Of a DNA stretch of 64,000 nucleotides, positions 1-57,115 are shown piece after piece (within the stretch, counting starts at the first letter, position 1; every line of letters starts with the position of its first letter). The notes under the pieces were generated by a model. It saw nothing but the letters and a program-made list of their open reading frames with translations, made no database searches and was not told the origin of the DNA. A program made the position numbers and the translations under genes. The stretch comes from Pyxicephalus adspersus. Its lineage: Eukaryota; Chordata; Amphibia; Anura; Pyxicephalidae. The DNA lies in contig NC_092861.1 of assembly GCF_032062135.1 (NCBI RefSeq), positions 60,219,002 through 60,283,001 on the forward strand, given 5' to 3'.

Positions 1-811
1 AAAAAAAAAACTCCAGGCAATAAAAAAATGCATCTGGTGTCACATGTACTTATAATCCAGTACTCCTAAATGAGCCAAACCTTATTTAAGTAGTGTGCTT
101 GCAACAGAAACAGATCTCTACACAAAGCCTTTACCCTGTCTTTAAAAAAGAAAAAAAAAAAGTTTCCTCTGACCAGGATTGTTTTGGTCATTGAGGTCCG
201 CTGTAATATGTACAACTTGGACCCTCACTCCTGATCCTTCGTCTTTTATGTTTTACAGTCTAAGTAAAGGGGAAGGTGTATGGTTCATTTGTCTTTGGTC
301 TTTGGTGCCCTCTCCAAGTTTGTTTAGGATATTAAATACCCAATAAACTAATCCAGACTAATTGAGATAACTGCTCCTTAAATCGTAAAGATCCCATACC
401 AATGCTATGTGAATATACTACATTCACTTAGGGTAACAAGATGACTCTCTGCTGTTCTTTAAAACAAATGAAGTGTTACCTTTCATAAATGTGTATATCA
501 CTGGAATAATACAATTGAAGGTAGGAAATTTGTGTTATGTTCAATACATAATCATTTTGGCATTGTTCAAAATTAGCTTTTTATTTGCCACAATGGATTT
601 GAAACATCAGAGAAAAGAAAAGCAACTCTTTTAAACGACATAAAAACGACAGAGGAGGAAACAAGGGTTCAGCAGATACAGGAAACCTGGCATAAACTAA
701 TCCTATGGCTCTTGTGAATGACGTTATTATGTGCATCATTTTATGAGTCTCCTTCCGTTTCTGCCAGTCTTTCACCACCTTTATTGTCTACTATTCGGTC
801 CTCTTTCACAG
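1..811. other. Upstream CLCN2 intron, partial
   Basis: AT-rich sequence ending in the acceptor of the first visible exon. The preceding membrane-helix exon, which in ClC-2 carries a GEDW-type motif, is not present, so this is intron rather than promoter. Nothing else is recognisable apart from short A- and T-runs. Confidence 0.75.
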
Positions 812-44928
<44,117 letters not shown>

Positions 44929-45470
44929 TCTGTCTATTCCGCATTCATCCTGTACCTGGAGGATTTTAGGACATCAGTTCTGTCACCTGTGTCACAAAGA
45001 ATTATGCACAGATGAACATTTAAATCAAGGTCTTCCATGTCAACTCCAAGAAAACATGAGTTAAACTATTTTGTGGCCATTTTTGGCCTTCAATCCAGAA
45101 GTGCCCTTCAGCTTTCCAACGAAGTAAACACGTGTCTTGTAATAATCACAGGACTGGATGCAATCTAGGACAGATGTGGTAATGTGAGTGGCTGATGATC
45201 TGCCAGAAAACAGTAGACATATATTTTATATATCCACCTGATTTATACTAGAAATGAGCACTGCCACTAATTTTATATGCAATTAAACTAAATTATTGTA
45301 ATTTATGAAACATGAAGTTCCAAAACCAATGTAAAAAAAACCTGAGTAACTACTATAAAATATCAATGCCCACAGTGACAAAGGGTATATGTGTCATGTT
45401 AAGGCATTCAGAGTAAACATTATCGAAAGTCTGGACCTGAGAAAATAAAAATATTTTATTCTGCCACATA
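44929..45470 (+). other. CLCN2: CLCN2 3' UTR
   Basis: Runs from the stop to about 20 bp past an AATAAA at 45444. No later coding signal in frame. A longer UTR using the AATAAA near 47813 is possible but unsupported. Confidence 0.65.
45444..45449 (+). promoter_or_regulatory. CLCN2: Polyadenylation signal AATAAA
   Basis: First canonical hexamer after the CLCN2 stop, about 515 bp downstream. Confidence 0.65.
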
Positions 45471-48370
45471 AATTTTATTTATGCCCAGGGTTAGCTAATT
45501 TCCATATTGGATAAGCAGGAATTTTTGCCACTGTAGAACTTAGATGCCCTATAGTAAATAAAATGGTATGATAGAAACAAAGCACTTCATAACTGGCAAA
45601 TCTTCCTGTTAAACTGTGACTTTTTATGATTTTCTGAGGCAGAAAAATGGTTAGGTCCACTTGCACAATGTCCAGGATATACTGGCACTGGAGACATTCA
45701 TCTCTGTTTTAGGAGCATGGTCTCTATTTTATAGTCTTGAGAATTTCACAATGTCAGCTCTATGAGGAGAGTTGTCTGTTTTTAGTTGTATGATTGATTA
45801 CAAGGTACTTTCAGCTTGCCTTTAATCTGATGTATTTTACTCCTTCATGATATTGTATTGATCAAGAATAATTTGTGTACTTATTATTTAGAGTTATTTG
45901 ATATATTCACCATTATTTAATGCTAAATAATAATTATTTTCTTGTTCTAACATTTTACAAAGTGACCTGATTATTGATTTACTGTAGTTATTATTTGTAT
46001 GCCTATTTTGATAGGGCAAGTAGAGAATTTGTTTAGTTAGGTGAATATGGCCATATGCTTTTAAGTACAACTTCAGCCAAAATGGTAATTTTTACATTTT
46101 CATATAGAGGAGTGGGGTACAGCCTTTGTTACATTTGTATTCCCATGTTGATTTGCAGAGATGTTCCCTTACTTCCTTGTGATTTTGTGTTCAGGACAGG
46201 AAGTATGGGAAATCTCTCTATTAGAGGCACAGACAGCAGTAGAGTCATAGAGAAGGCTCAGGTTTTTATTGCTACCTGTGCTGGCAAATCTTACAGTGGG
46301 GACATTTTGAGCACTGAAAACCTAGTAGAGGTTTTATCCCTTCTCCATTCCAATCAGAACTAAAAGTGTCATGGTTTTAACGGTTTTAACTACTTGAGAT
46401 GACTGGCTTCTCTTTCTGCAGTAAACACAATTCCCAAAATGTTAAAAAGCTCCCCCCACACCACTTCATCCCTTACTGTGTACCACCAACATGGTGCACA
46501 AGTGAAAGGGCATAATCTGTTAGGGTATTCTAATGGACACAATTTTATTCAGTCTATTGAATTTCTTTTCTTTGGGATTTTTGAGGTTTTAATAAAAGTA
46601 GGCAGAATGGCATCATGTAATCTGTCTTCAGATAACACTTCAGGTAAATACATAGGATTTGATGACAAAATAGGTTTATCTGGCAAAACCATTGGGGAGA
46701 AATTCCTAAAAGGGAGGGTTGGCATTTTCTCTCTGGCTGAATTAATCGTAAGCAATAGATTCATTTTTTTATGTCACAGTCTTTATTAAAGAAATATTTT
46801 GTTGACCCTCAAATGATGCTTATTCCAATTGCTGTAGAATGAATATCGGACATTACCTCCAAGCCAGGGCACTCTATGCGTCCATTGCTAGGAAGATTGT
46901 AGCTCCTTGGAATCTAAGTAAGTTACTATGCAGTTTATTCAAATATACAGATGCATGTAGCTACTTGTATTCTAACTACTATTCCTCTCTTATCGCCTCC
47001 CTGTAGTTGTTGGCAAATTTTGCCATGAAATAAACAAATCACAGTGTAGGATTTGCAATAGGGAGATATTTACTTTGACTTTTAGGTATTGCCCAATCAG
47101 GATCTGTGCTGTTAAACTGAACTGCTGTGTTATTAGGTGCCATACTCGGCACCATATCCTCTTGGGTCACCATTGAAACAGATATATGTCAGGAATTCAC
47201 CACTGTGCCAAAATCTGTGAGAATCCCTTTTGATTTAATTCCCAGTCTGCCTTTTGAATTTGATGCCAACTGAGTTTTGCCAAGTCTACAAAATCTAATG
47301 TTTCAAGTGTAATTGGGACCTGGTAACCCCATGGGAATGTATTCAAGAACTTGTCATAGACTTTTTGGAAAATCAACTACCTCATTTCCACTATCCCCTA
47401 ACCCTCACCAGGGGACAAGGTCTTGTGCCTGAAGAATAAAGGGATTTGTGTTTGCTGTAAAAGGAAAAGGCATTACTTGAATATAAATGAGAACATGTTT
47501 GGCTGGTGTTCTACCTAAAACTCATTTTATAAATCTAAATTTGACTTGAATTTTAGCTTGTAACAACATTCAGGAGTTATCTAGCACTACATAAATAACT
47601 GGAATCTTTCCTACATATGTACTGTATAACCATACTCAAAGGATGTTTACGTTAAAAGTGTATTTGGAAAACAACTGACATGAATAGAAGATGCTAAGTG
47701 ATTACTATGGGCAAGAAAATACACTTTTCTGATACTTTACTGTATGAAGCAATGTTTATAGAGTATTTGTGAACCGAAGGGACAAAAAATGCACACGCTG
47801 TAATCAAAGAACAATAAAATAAATTAAAAAATGAATTTGTAGAATGTAACTGCTGTATGTTTGATGTCTTTGTCAAGTAGAGATTTTCCAGGGGCTTAAC
47901 ACCTATCCATAAATATTTCAGATAGTGGAGGGGGCACCAAACTTTACCAGCTAACGTAGGCTCTAGATTTACAATTGTCTATAGTATCCTCATGGTGTAG
48001 TATATAGTAGACAGTTCATATTTCAAGTTACAGAACTATCTTATCCAACTGACCATCACATTCTAAACTTACTATATATTATCTATTATCTTGCCTGACG
48101 TATTTTAAATAACATATACCTAAAGTAAATTCTCATAAGCATTTCTCTATTTGTTATACAAAATCCCCAACTACAAAAAGTTATATACCATCCACATTAT
48201 CATACCCAATTCACAGCATTTCCCATAAAGTTATGTATGATTTCACATTATCTCCAATGGATTAGGGATCCCTGGTGCATGTAAACTGTTAGAAACCGCG
48301 TAAGGTCATCTTTTTGCCACTTGTTGAGAATAACAAACAAAACTAATTAGGGTTACCTAAGGGCTAATAG
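45471..48370. other. Intergenic stretch, unassigned
   Basis: No named gene. On the minus strand, weak open stretches near 46549-46764 and 47041-47200 suggest an old retroelement remnant but carry no motif I can identify. Confidence 0.5.
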
Positions 48371-48717
48371 AGGGTTCAATTTAGGTTTTACATTAAAACT
48401 GTTTATACTTTTTTCACTGCTGTGATATACAGATCAAAGGGGACTCCTTTTCACCTACAGTAATTCAATACATCTAACTGTACTGAAATGATGTAAGTAA
48501 TACATCACAACTTGCATTACCAGGAAGATGTCAAATCTTCCAGGTGATGCGAGTGGCGATGTCCCACCTTGGCCCACCCCCTACGCATCCACCAACGCTG
48601 CTGCTGCTCGCATCTCCAGGCAGATGCAAAGCACAATGCAGGACTTGTGCATTGTGCAACGCATCTTCTGATGCATGCAGCAATAGAAAATTCCGGGGGT
48701 GGTGCCAGCGGTGAATT
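48371..48717. repeat. Fragment related to the TTAA-flanked element
   Basis: Shares GCACAATGCAGGACTT, TGCATTGTGC and GCAGCAATAG words, in the same order, with 44220-44300. Ends abruptly at the CR1 fragment. Confidence 0.55.
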
Positions 48718-49315
48718 CTTGGGGGTTCTGGTAGATCATAGAATTAATAACAGCATGCAATGCAAAGCTGCAATATCTAAAGCTAGTAAAGTAAGTGGGC
48801 ACCAGTTCACAAAAAGGACATTGTGGAATTGGAGAGAGTGCAGAGAAGAGCAACTAAACTAATCAAAGGAATGGAGGAGCTCAGCTATGAGTAGAGATTA
48901 GCTGAACTGAATCTGTTCTCCCTTGAGAAGAGACGCATAAGGGGGAATGGATCACCATGTATAAATATATAAATGGTCCATATAGAGAACTCTCTTCCCC
49001 ATTATTCACTCCGGATAAGGAAGGGATTCTTCACTGTAAGGTCTGTGAAAATGTGGAATCGGCTCCCTCGGGAAATAGTTTCAGCAACTACTATAGATTG
49101 CTTTAAGAAAAAGCTGGATGTTATAACTGGGTATTAAGGCTTTAAAGTAAAAATAACAGTGACTGTTGATCCAGGGAACATCCGATTGCCTCATGGAATC
49201 AGGAAGGTTTTTTTTCCCCTGTTGAAGAAAATTGTACCAGGGGTTTTTTTGCCTTCCTCTGGACCAACTATGTCTTATAGGGTTTTATATCTGGGATATG
49301 TTTTTTTTCTAGTGG
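48718..49315 (+). mobile_element. CR1-type LINE 3' fragment, plus strand
   Basis: Near-identical words to the minus-strand CR1 at 32230-33520 (AGCATGCAATGC, AAAGGAATGGAGGAGCTCAG, TCCGGATAAGGAAGGGATTC). It lacks about 110 bp encoding the LYKALVRPHVEY block and begins late in ORF2. Confidence 0.9.
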
Positions 49316-49621
49316 TAACAATGTACCAATTAAAACTGGTCTCCTCTTAGTAAAGTGGTTCCGCCTCTCTTGTATGAGTTGTAGCACTGTTTAAAAGAAC
49401 TCATAATAACACACCAACAGCAGTGGCAGATCTTTATGAAGCCTTCTAAGAAGCCTTTGTGATTTATCAACTGTGAATCCTATAGCTGTTTCCATAACAT
49501 CCTTACTGTAAAGTTGCTCCTGGCCACATATGATCAAAGCCTACCAAAATTTCACCAAAATTTCACCAAAAAAAGCACCAAACCAAATGATATTAGACAG
49601 ATAAATCTTACAATTTCTCCT

Positions 49622-50298
49622 AAAACACCCATCAGCCAAAACAATAAAACCATTTATTGAGGTCAACTTACTGCTGCCAAAACAGGTCAGACCCATCAAG
49701 GCATGGAGTCCACATGACATCTGAAGATGTCCTGTGATAAGTAGCACCAAGACATTTTTAGCAGATAATATGTATATATCACAATGCTTCTTCCCATAGT
49801 TCTTTTCTGCATATTTCTGAAGCCCATGTGCCCAGTGTAGACACTTTGGTGGTAAAAAAGGGATCAACATGGTAGCTGCACTTTGTGTTCTGACACCTTT
49901 TTTTAATGGCCTGCATTACATTTTTTCAACCATTTATGGTACTCTAACTTCTGTAGGATGGAACCAGACAATACAAACCCCCACTGATTTATTGTTTTGC
50001 AAGAAGGGGTTGTACTTCTTCTGTTTGGTAGTAACTACTCTATGCCAGGAACGCCCCCACAAAGCCTACTATTCTGGAGATGCTCTGTTGTCTAGCCATG
50101 AAAATTTGTACCCTAGCATAGTCTTTCATCCTCATAACTTGCCCATTTTCGTGCTGCCAACACATTTCCTTCAAGAACTTGCTGTTGGTTTTCTGCCTAA
50201 TATATCCAACCCTTACCCAGGTACCATAGTAAATGAGATGACCAACTTTATTCTCTTCGTATGTCAGTGGTCCTAATGTTTTGGCGGATCAGTGTAGA
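49622..50298 (-). mobile_element. Internally deleted Tc1-like element
   Basis: Ends CATCAGCCAAAACAATAAAA and complement AATGTTTTGGCGGATCAGTG match the Tc1 family with 'ctgatcagccaaaacattaa' termini. Parts of both transposase halves are present in reverse sense, with much of the middle lost. A related word GGAGATGCTCTG survives near 50078. Confidence 0.85.
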
Positions 50299-50299
50299 A

Positions 50300-51920
50300 T
50301 AAAAATACCCCCCCTGCTCCTAACGCTGAGTATCATCCTTCTTGGTAATTTCTGTCAAACATATTTTGCCTCGAAGCACATAACCCTGCTATGAGGTTTC
50401 GTTGTGTTTCTTTGTTAACTTATTGGGTTCTAAGAAGCCTGTTTTATGTTTTATTTTTATATATACAAAAAAAAAATATTTAATAAAAAAAAAAAATTGA
50501 GGATTGAAAAACCTTTATACCTTCCCTTTTTTAATTGTCCTTTTACCTACAGTTTGCTGCGGCTCCAAGACCACTAGCCCAATAAATATTAAAAAATATC
50601 TTTAGCAATAAACAGTATATTGCATTTCCTATCAAAACATCCAGCTTCACCCTAAGTGCTGGTGAAATCACACAGCCTTTCTGGCGTCTCTCCTGCAGTT
50701 CACAATTGGATTCCACTCTGACGATTTATAAGTCTACGGTAGTAATCCTGTTATTGCAAGGAGGCTGCAGTGACACAAATGCCTAGTCTAAAGGTAAGAA
50801 ATTTAGTAAATTTAGCTCATTGGTTTTTCACATATCGAGCTGGCAATTTTTTCTTGGGGGGTTACAAAAAAGCTAAGGTATTCTGTGGATGAAACTGTCG
50901 AAGCGATTTCCTTCGAGTGCTTTTCAGAATCATTCTTTTTTAAAACCAGTGCTTCATTCACACTGTTGTAATCTTCTGTCTGTTTTAAAGTGTTAATCTC
51001 ACAATTATTATTTTTCTGCACTTTTTTTATTCTTTTTTTCCACTCCAAGAATAAGACTCATGGTGTGCAAGAATGATTCTAGAGTGCCCCAATTATAATA
51101 TTTCAGTTCTTGGCAGGTATGCAGTGTGTGGGAAGTAGAGTACATATTATGTAAGCATATATTATTTGTTACGTTCCGTGCTGTGCTTTTATAAATACCA
51201 TGCTACAGCTGACGTCTAAATTTCCATAAGACAGAGCACTTCTAAGTGTGAAAAGTGTGCCGCTAAAGCAGGTTGTTTTTATGGGAAGATCAATATGATG
51301 TTAGAATCTTTGCATGCAAGTTCAAAAAGCCAATAAATTAGAATGTGATGTTTGCTTATCTGAATTTTGAACCAGCCAAGTGATTTCTCTAAGTATATGT
51401 ACATACTGATAAATACTTCCATTTACCAGTGTGGGTACCATCTATTGGTAAGTGTATAGTGCTAAATCTAACATGAAGACATTTGGTCCATCTTCAGCAG
51501 TGTGAATTAGGATTAGTTGCAATAGGTTTCTGTATTTAATTAACAAAAATAACTTATTTTATCTCCTTAATATTTCAAAAAACATCAACTTTCTTAACTT
51601 GGATAAGAAATCAAAACTTTTGAGCTTAGGAACACCAACCCTGCAGAGTTTATAAATGGGTTTACATTCAATTCACATTCACCAATTTGTTGGGTCTAGT
51701 GGCATTAAACTGCTTATGTCCCCGCAAAGCTAACACTATCTTCTCTGGGCAAACCTTTTGTTCCTGTTAAACATTTCCAGGAAACTTTTGAAAGGCATGT
51801 CACCATCAAAACACCATTGAAACAATAATGTACCAAAATCCATATATACCTTGATAAAATCTCTCTAATTTATGCCCAGTTCCTGCAGTCACTCATTCCT
51901 GTTTTCTTCAATATGCTGTA
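50300..51920. other. Intergenic stretch, unassigned
   Basis: AT-rich. A 78-codon open stretch on the minus strand (50812-51048) lacks an ATG and any motif; probably chance. Confidence 0.5.
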
Positions 51921-51923
51921 AAA

Positions 51924-52330
51924 TTGGAGGAGGGTTTTGGCATCTCATTACAAAAGACAGAATGGGACCAGTTATGGGTTTTCACTGCTAAAAGTTTTGC
52001 CAATGTCATGAAGGCCAACTATGATCTCACTTGGTGGTACCTGGTTCCATCTAGAATCGCTAAAACCATTGCAGAATACCCCTCACACCATTTTGGTTTT
52101 GGGGATGCTTGTTTGCAGGCACCTTTGCCCATATCTGCTTCAAATGCCTAAATGTGCAGGTTTTGGGCTGGGGTTATATTAGGTAGTTTAAAAATTACAG
52201 GCTCTTCATTCGACAAGACAACCATTAAAATCCTCTTTACTGCAGTAATGTACAATTATGGTGGGAGCCTTAGGGCACTACCCCAAAGAATAGTGGGGGG
52301 GATGCAGAAGTACCGCAGTAACAATATTGA
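51924..52330 (+). mobile_element. Possible L1/Tx1-type LINE fragment
   Basis: The frame YDLTWWYLVPSRIAKTIAEY resembles the L1/Tx1 ORF2 C-terminal 'RWYLTPxRLAKIYP' block, and a later ILGSLKITGSS piece fits the region after it, with a stop between them. Short and degenerate; weak call. Confidence 0.4.
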
Positions 52331-52339
52331 TGTATTATA

Positions 52340-53230
52340 AATGGTATGTATATATCCAGGGTGCCATACCAGCAGGCTCCTCCTCTTCTGGTCTTCTCCC
52401 CCTCCCCCAGCCAAGCTGTTCTTGTACTGCCTATGATCCCCCTTTCTAGTAAGATTGCTGCCAACTGCATACCCCCTTTCTCATCCCTAACACAACAAGA
52501 GCCTCTAGCAATTGCCAATAAATAGTTTTGAAAATAAAGCCATTATTTTAGTTTCAGCAGGTCAAACAAGGATAAGTCCAAATAACAACAACTAAAATTT
52601 TAAAACTACATCAGCACAAGCACGCATCTTGTGCTATTTTAGAACCTTTAGTAAAAAAAAGTATTCATTGTCTCAAAAAAAGCATACAGCTGTGGCAGTT
52701 GAAGTATATGGTGTTGGCTATAGATGGGGGTATTGATGGGGTGACAAAGTAAAAACATTCATGGGAACCGTGTGGGGATTGATCCAAAATAATGGGTAGG
52801 GACAGGGACAAGATCACCTCTTCAGAGCTTGCAGCGAGGACTAGATCCTAAAGTTACCATAACGCTAATTTATCAATTTATTTATTGAGACCTGGAAAAC
52901 CATTAATACTCTTTGTAATACATTTGTTTGTCACCCTGAACCCAGTGTAATACCAACATCAATGTCATTATTTTCCATGTAAATATGGTAATATTATCTT
53001 CTGATGGCACGATCCATACTTATTAGTACCTTTTCTCTAACATGGTAAACAATATAAATCTACTGATCAAAAAAGTAGTTTTTATTCTTTTAGTCTATTT
53101 TTTACCATTTGTTACTTTATTTTTTTTTTTTTGTAAAAATGTACAGTTGTGTTAAGAATAAAAGAAAAATAATAGAAGTATGTATAAATAGTGAATGAAG
53201 CTCAAAATCCCTAATTTGTGTTATTTACAG
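52340..53230. other. Intergenic stretch, nothing recognised
   Basis: No ORF of interest and no repeat family identified. Confidence 0.5.
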
Positions 53231-54096
53231 AAAAAGGGGAAAATATGAGGCTGTTCAAAAAAGTAGCATTGTCTGCTTTCTTCTTTACAAACTCAAACAT
53301 TCACAATATAAACTGAAAATGTTTCCAGATTTTGCTTTCCTTTAAATGTCTGAACTAATATTTACTTGTATAACCACTGTGAACTACTGCACATCTGTGT
53401 TCATGATGTCAACCAACTTCTGCCACATGTGAACAGATATTCCAGCCCAGGATGATTTGACTGCATTCTACAATTCTGTATTCTTTTGGGTTTGTCACTC
53501 TATAATGTCAATCTTGTTGGTCTGGAACCAAGACATTACTCTGTTTCCTGGCATGTTTAGGGTTGTTGCCTTTTTGAAACCCTCATTACAAGGCCTATAC
53601 AGTGTACTGTGGCCTGAATTCATTGTTTAGGGGTCATCTGACAAATTATCTGTGGCCCCTAGACCTAAAAAGAACAATTTTGGTTTCATCAATCCACAAA
53701 ATGTTGCATTATTTATCTTTAGGGCAGTCATTGTGTTCATTGGCAAACTGGAGCCTCTTCTTGCACGTCTTCTTTTCAACACTGGGACTTTGTGGGGGCT
53801 TCTTGCCGATAGCTTGGTTTCACATAGGTGTCATCTTTTTGTAACAGTACTCATAGTTAACCTTACACCTTCTTTGATCTTCCTGGACCTGACTATTAGT
53901 GAGTCTTCGCCATTTTAGCTATTCTATCAAAACAAAATTTCTGGAACAACCCATTTTACTCAGATTTTCTGCATGCACTGTAACCAGCATGTACAACGTT
54001 TGCTGCCTTCTTAAATAAGGGCCAAAATTGACATCTAATGCATGACTTTACTAATTGATCTCACTGCTATTTTTAACAGCCTCATATTCCCTTTTC
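53231..54096 (-). mobile_element. Tc1-like element with inverted ends, 0.87 kb
   Basis: Left end GGGGAAAATATGAGGCTGTT and right end complementary to AAGGGAATATGAGGCTGTTA. The interior read in reverse has the Tc1-type phrases (TTTCATCAATCCACAAAATG, CTCTTCTTGCACGTCTTC) that encode the transposase middle region. Shorter than a full Tc1 (1.3-1.6 kb), so deleted, with stops. Confidence 0.8.
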
Positions 54097-54714
54097 TTCA
54101 CCTTCTGTAAAGGAGTAGCACACATTTTAGATATTTGTCTTCATTGTTTTATTTGGAATAGAATATGCAGTGTTCCCAATGTATTTTCTAGTATGGAAAT
54201 ACAAAATTAATATAAGGATTCTGAGCTTTATTCACAAATGTATAATATATCTTCAAATACATTGTACATTCTTACATACATTTGTGAAAGCAAAATGTAC
54301 TTATAGCAGGTCACCTGCAGCTCCAGTGTATTCAATCAATAAATTCTAAAGTTTAAAAAAGTTCTTAAAGTGAGGCAATGACACAAGCTCCCTAGGCAGT
54401 GAATTTTACAGGGCGAGGGGTACCAAATCCAATAAATAGGCCTTACATTTCTCTAGAAGGTCCACCCAAAAGTACATTGAATACCTTTTCACTGGAGGTA
54501 CTGTGGCACAGGGCATTTGCTATAGTAATATGCATGTGTTCCTGTAGTGACAACATGCAAGGCCACAGCCCAGGAACACTTCTCATCATTCTGTTCCTGG
54601 GTATGCTCTGACCATATGCAGCCTTCATTCTCCAAGTTGGCCATCAGGGCTGTAAGCCATCTGAGTAAAGGAGTTTAAAATCTCTTCTTATCTATTTAAT
54701 TGACATAGATATAC
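54097..54714. other. Intergenic stretch, nothing recognised
   Basis: No gene or repeat recognised. Confidence 0.45.
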
Positions 54715-54920
54715 TGGGTCTGATTTATTAAAGCTCTCCAAGGGTGGTGAAGGTAGATTATCATGGGGGAACCTGGAATGGATTTCTTAAAAGTAATTTG
54801 CTATTAGGTGGCAAATGTTCCCAATCTAGGCCATATCCTTTCTAGTTTTCCTGAATCACCCAGGTTCTCCCATGATAGTCTATCTTCACCAGTCTTGGAG
54901 AGCTTTAATAATACAGGCCC
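54715..54920. mobile_element. Foldback MITE, copy 4
   Basis: Starts GGGTCTGATTTATTAAAGCT and ends GCTTTAATAATACAGGCCC; both arms are kept. Confidence 0.85.
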
Positions 54921-56029
54921 ATTGTACATATATATGGCTGGCAGTGAGTGGTCAAAAGAAACAAAATAGGAAGCAAGGTTCTTAATTAAAAATAATCTTC
55001 ATAGAAAAGTTATTTTATATTACGATGATGTATGTTAGGCTGAGGCTGACTGAACAATGCTGCTGCTGCCAGCGGGCAGATAAACATTTTCCTTAATCCA
55101 ATAATTTGATTGTTTATGGTATACTTAGTGAAATATGGGACCTGACATGGATGGAGTATAAATCAATCACATATACATGGAACACTGCTGTCCTGTTATC
55201 CCCCGGCCTCCTAGGATAAGGAATCTATGGTGTAACTATGGAGAAATAATTGGAGTGGAGAGGTCTTCCTGACATTACAAAATCCATAGCAACCAGACTC
55301 ATATCCAAGAAAATAATCCAATCATTTCCATATTAATGCAACTCTTGAGATAATATGAAAAACATTTTTGACATTAATGCTAGTTTTGTCTTTTATATTT
55401 ATTTTGTTCAGAACCTAATAGACCAACTAACATAAAGTGCGGTGTATTTTGAATGAATTCAGGTTTACATCTTTAAACATTGTAAGCCTTTCTTTAATTA
55501 CACCCTATATGGATTGCAGTTATTTGTGATTCTTGGTCACATATTAAATAGTTATCTTATATAAGTAGATGACATTATTATTGATGACCTCTCCTTTTCA
55601 TGTCTGTGGACAGCTATGTTTTTCTACATTGAATAGAAGTTTAAATTTCGTTCCCTTGTAACCATGGCAACTGTGGGTGTTCTGTACATTGCATGGATAC
55701 TGAATTCCTCCTTTTACTGCTTTTCCCATTTTTTCTGGTATTATAACATTGGGATCAAACATATGGCTATAACTAGTAGAATGAGAAAATGGCTGGAATA
55801 CAGCTCTGAGATTGTACTGAACAGAAACTGACATACGTCTGTATGTGAAGTGGGGATTTCTTGAATATTCACAGTGTGTATACCTATTTTCCCTATTTAT
55901 TAAAGATGCCAATGTCCTTCTATGAGATGGAAAGTCCTTTATTTTGACCCCCCCTCCATCCTATACAATGCTTCATCAGGAAGGGGATAGCAGACATCTC
56001 CACAACATGTGGCATGTAAAGGGAAGTAC
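54921..56029. other. Intergenic stretch, nothing recognised
   Basis: No gene or repeat recognised. Confidence 0.45.
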
Positions 56030-56185
56030 CATTAATAATAATATTAATATTAATATTATTAATAATAATAATAAAAAGTATTTATTAGCGGTAACATATT
56101 ACGCAGCGCTGTACATTAAAATGGGGTTGAAAATTACATACGGATACAAAGAATGATACAGGAGGAGTAGAGGACCTTGCCCAGA
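56030..56185. repeat. Left part of the ACGCAGCGCTGTACA repeat
   Basis: AAT/ATT-rich start, then TAACATATTACGCAGCGCTG and GAGGACCTTGCCC, the left half of the family seen at 63798-64000. Broken by the mariner-like remnant that follows. Confidence 0.75.
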
Positions 56186-57115
56186 AGTTTCTCAAAACAG
56201 GATCTGTTCTTGACAAACCATGCAGCAAAAGTCCTGCTACTACCACCACCGTTGAAAACACTTAACTCCTGGAGCAGGCGGTCGCACAAAGCCAGCGAAA
56301 GTCTATCCGGAGGACTGCACTGGAATTCAGCATCAACAAATGCTCGATTCAGCAGATGCTTCAGAGAGAGTGATAAAGCTCTACCCGTACCGACTTCAGA
56401 TTGTTCAAAAACTTCAAGCAGAAGATTTAAGCGTGTGGAAATGTGTGAATATCTCCTACAACGTTATTAAAACGACCCTCAGCTCTTGGAAAACCTATGA
56501 TTCAGCAAGCAGTCTATCTTTCATTTCTTTGGTTGGGTTAACCATCACAACTGTCCAATTTGCGAAAAAAGAAACCCAGCGAAATTACCTGGAGTTGCTG
56601 CAGGAGTTTGCTGTGCCACAACTTCAGGTGAGGAGTGACCTTGCTAATGTCTTTTTTCGACAAGACAGAGCCCCTCCCCACTCCTGCCAGGTTAGTCAGA
56701 GATTTCCTGAACATCAAGTTTCTTGATTGATGGATCTGACGAAGGGGTCCCCTGGAATAGGCTCCGTGCTCCCCTGACCTTACACCTTGTGACTTTTTTT
56801 ATGGGGCTATATCAAAAGCAGGGTGTATACCATTAGGCCCCGTAACTTGACACAGTTTGAGGAAATAATCCGGACGGCCTGCAGCGAGGTTGGGTAAGAG
56901 ATGCTGCAAAACGTCAGAGAAGCTTGAGTCCAAAGGTGGCTGAAATTTGTCAAAAATGGAGGAGCTCATGTGGAGGTCTTCAAGAAGTTTGAACATGATG
57001 GCAAGCCTAGCATGTAAAACTGCAACACTGTTGATACTAAAAATATGAATAAACTCAGTATTGTGTAATTTTTAGGAATTCATTAAATGTGTTTAGTGAC
57101 TTTTGGGACACCCTG
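56186..57115 (+). mobile_element. Mariner-like transposase remnant (DUF4817-type helix-turn-helix plus DDE)
   Basis: Pieces in three frames give KFLKTGSVLDKPCSKSP (the helix-turn-helix region), KSIRRTALEFSINKCSIQQM, IKLYPYRLQIVQKLQ, NYLELLQEFAVPQLQ, a block like the DDE-region 'QDGAPPH' (here RQDRAPPHSC), and WGYIKSRVYTIRPRNL, then NGGAHVEVF. Order and spacing match the transposases with a DUF4817 head. The right end TTTTGGGACACCCTG is the usual terminus of this group. The left end is missing and there are several frameshifts and stops. Confidence 0.82.

Noticed and set aside
46439..46789. 116-codon plus-strand frame and 71-codon minus-strand frame
   Set aside because: Overlapping frames without recognisable motif; possibly an old retroelement, but not supportable as a gene.
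50812..51048. 78-codon Lys/Glu-rich minus-strand frame
   Set aside because: No ATG start, AT-driven composition, no motif or splice context.
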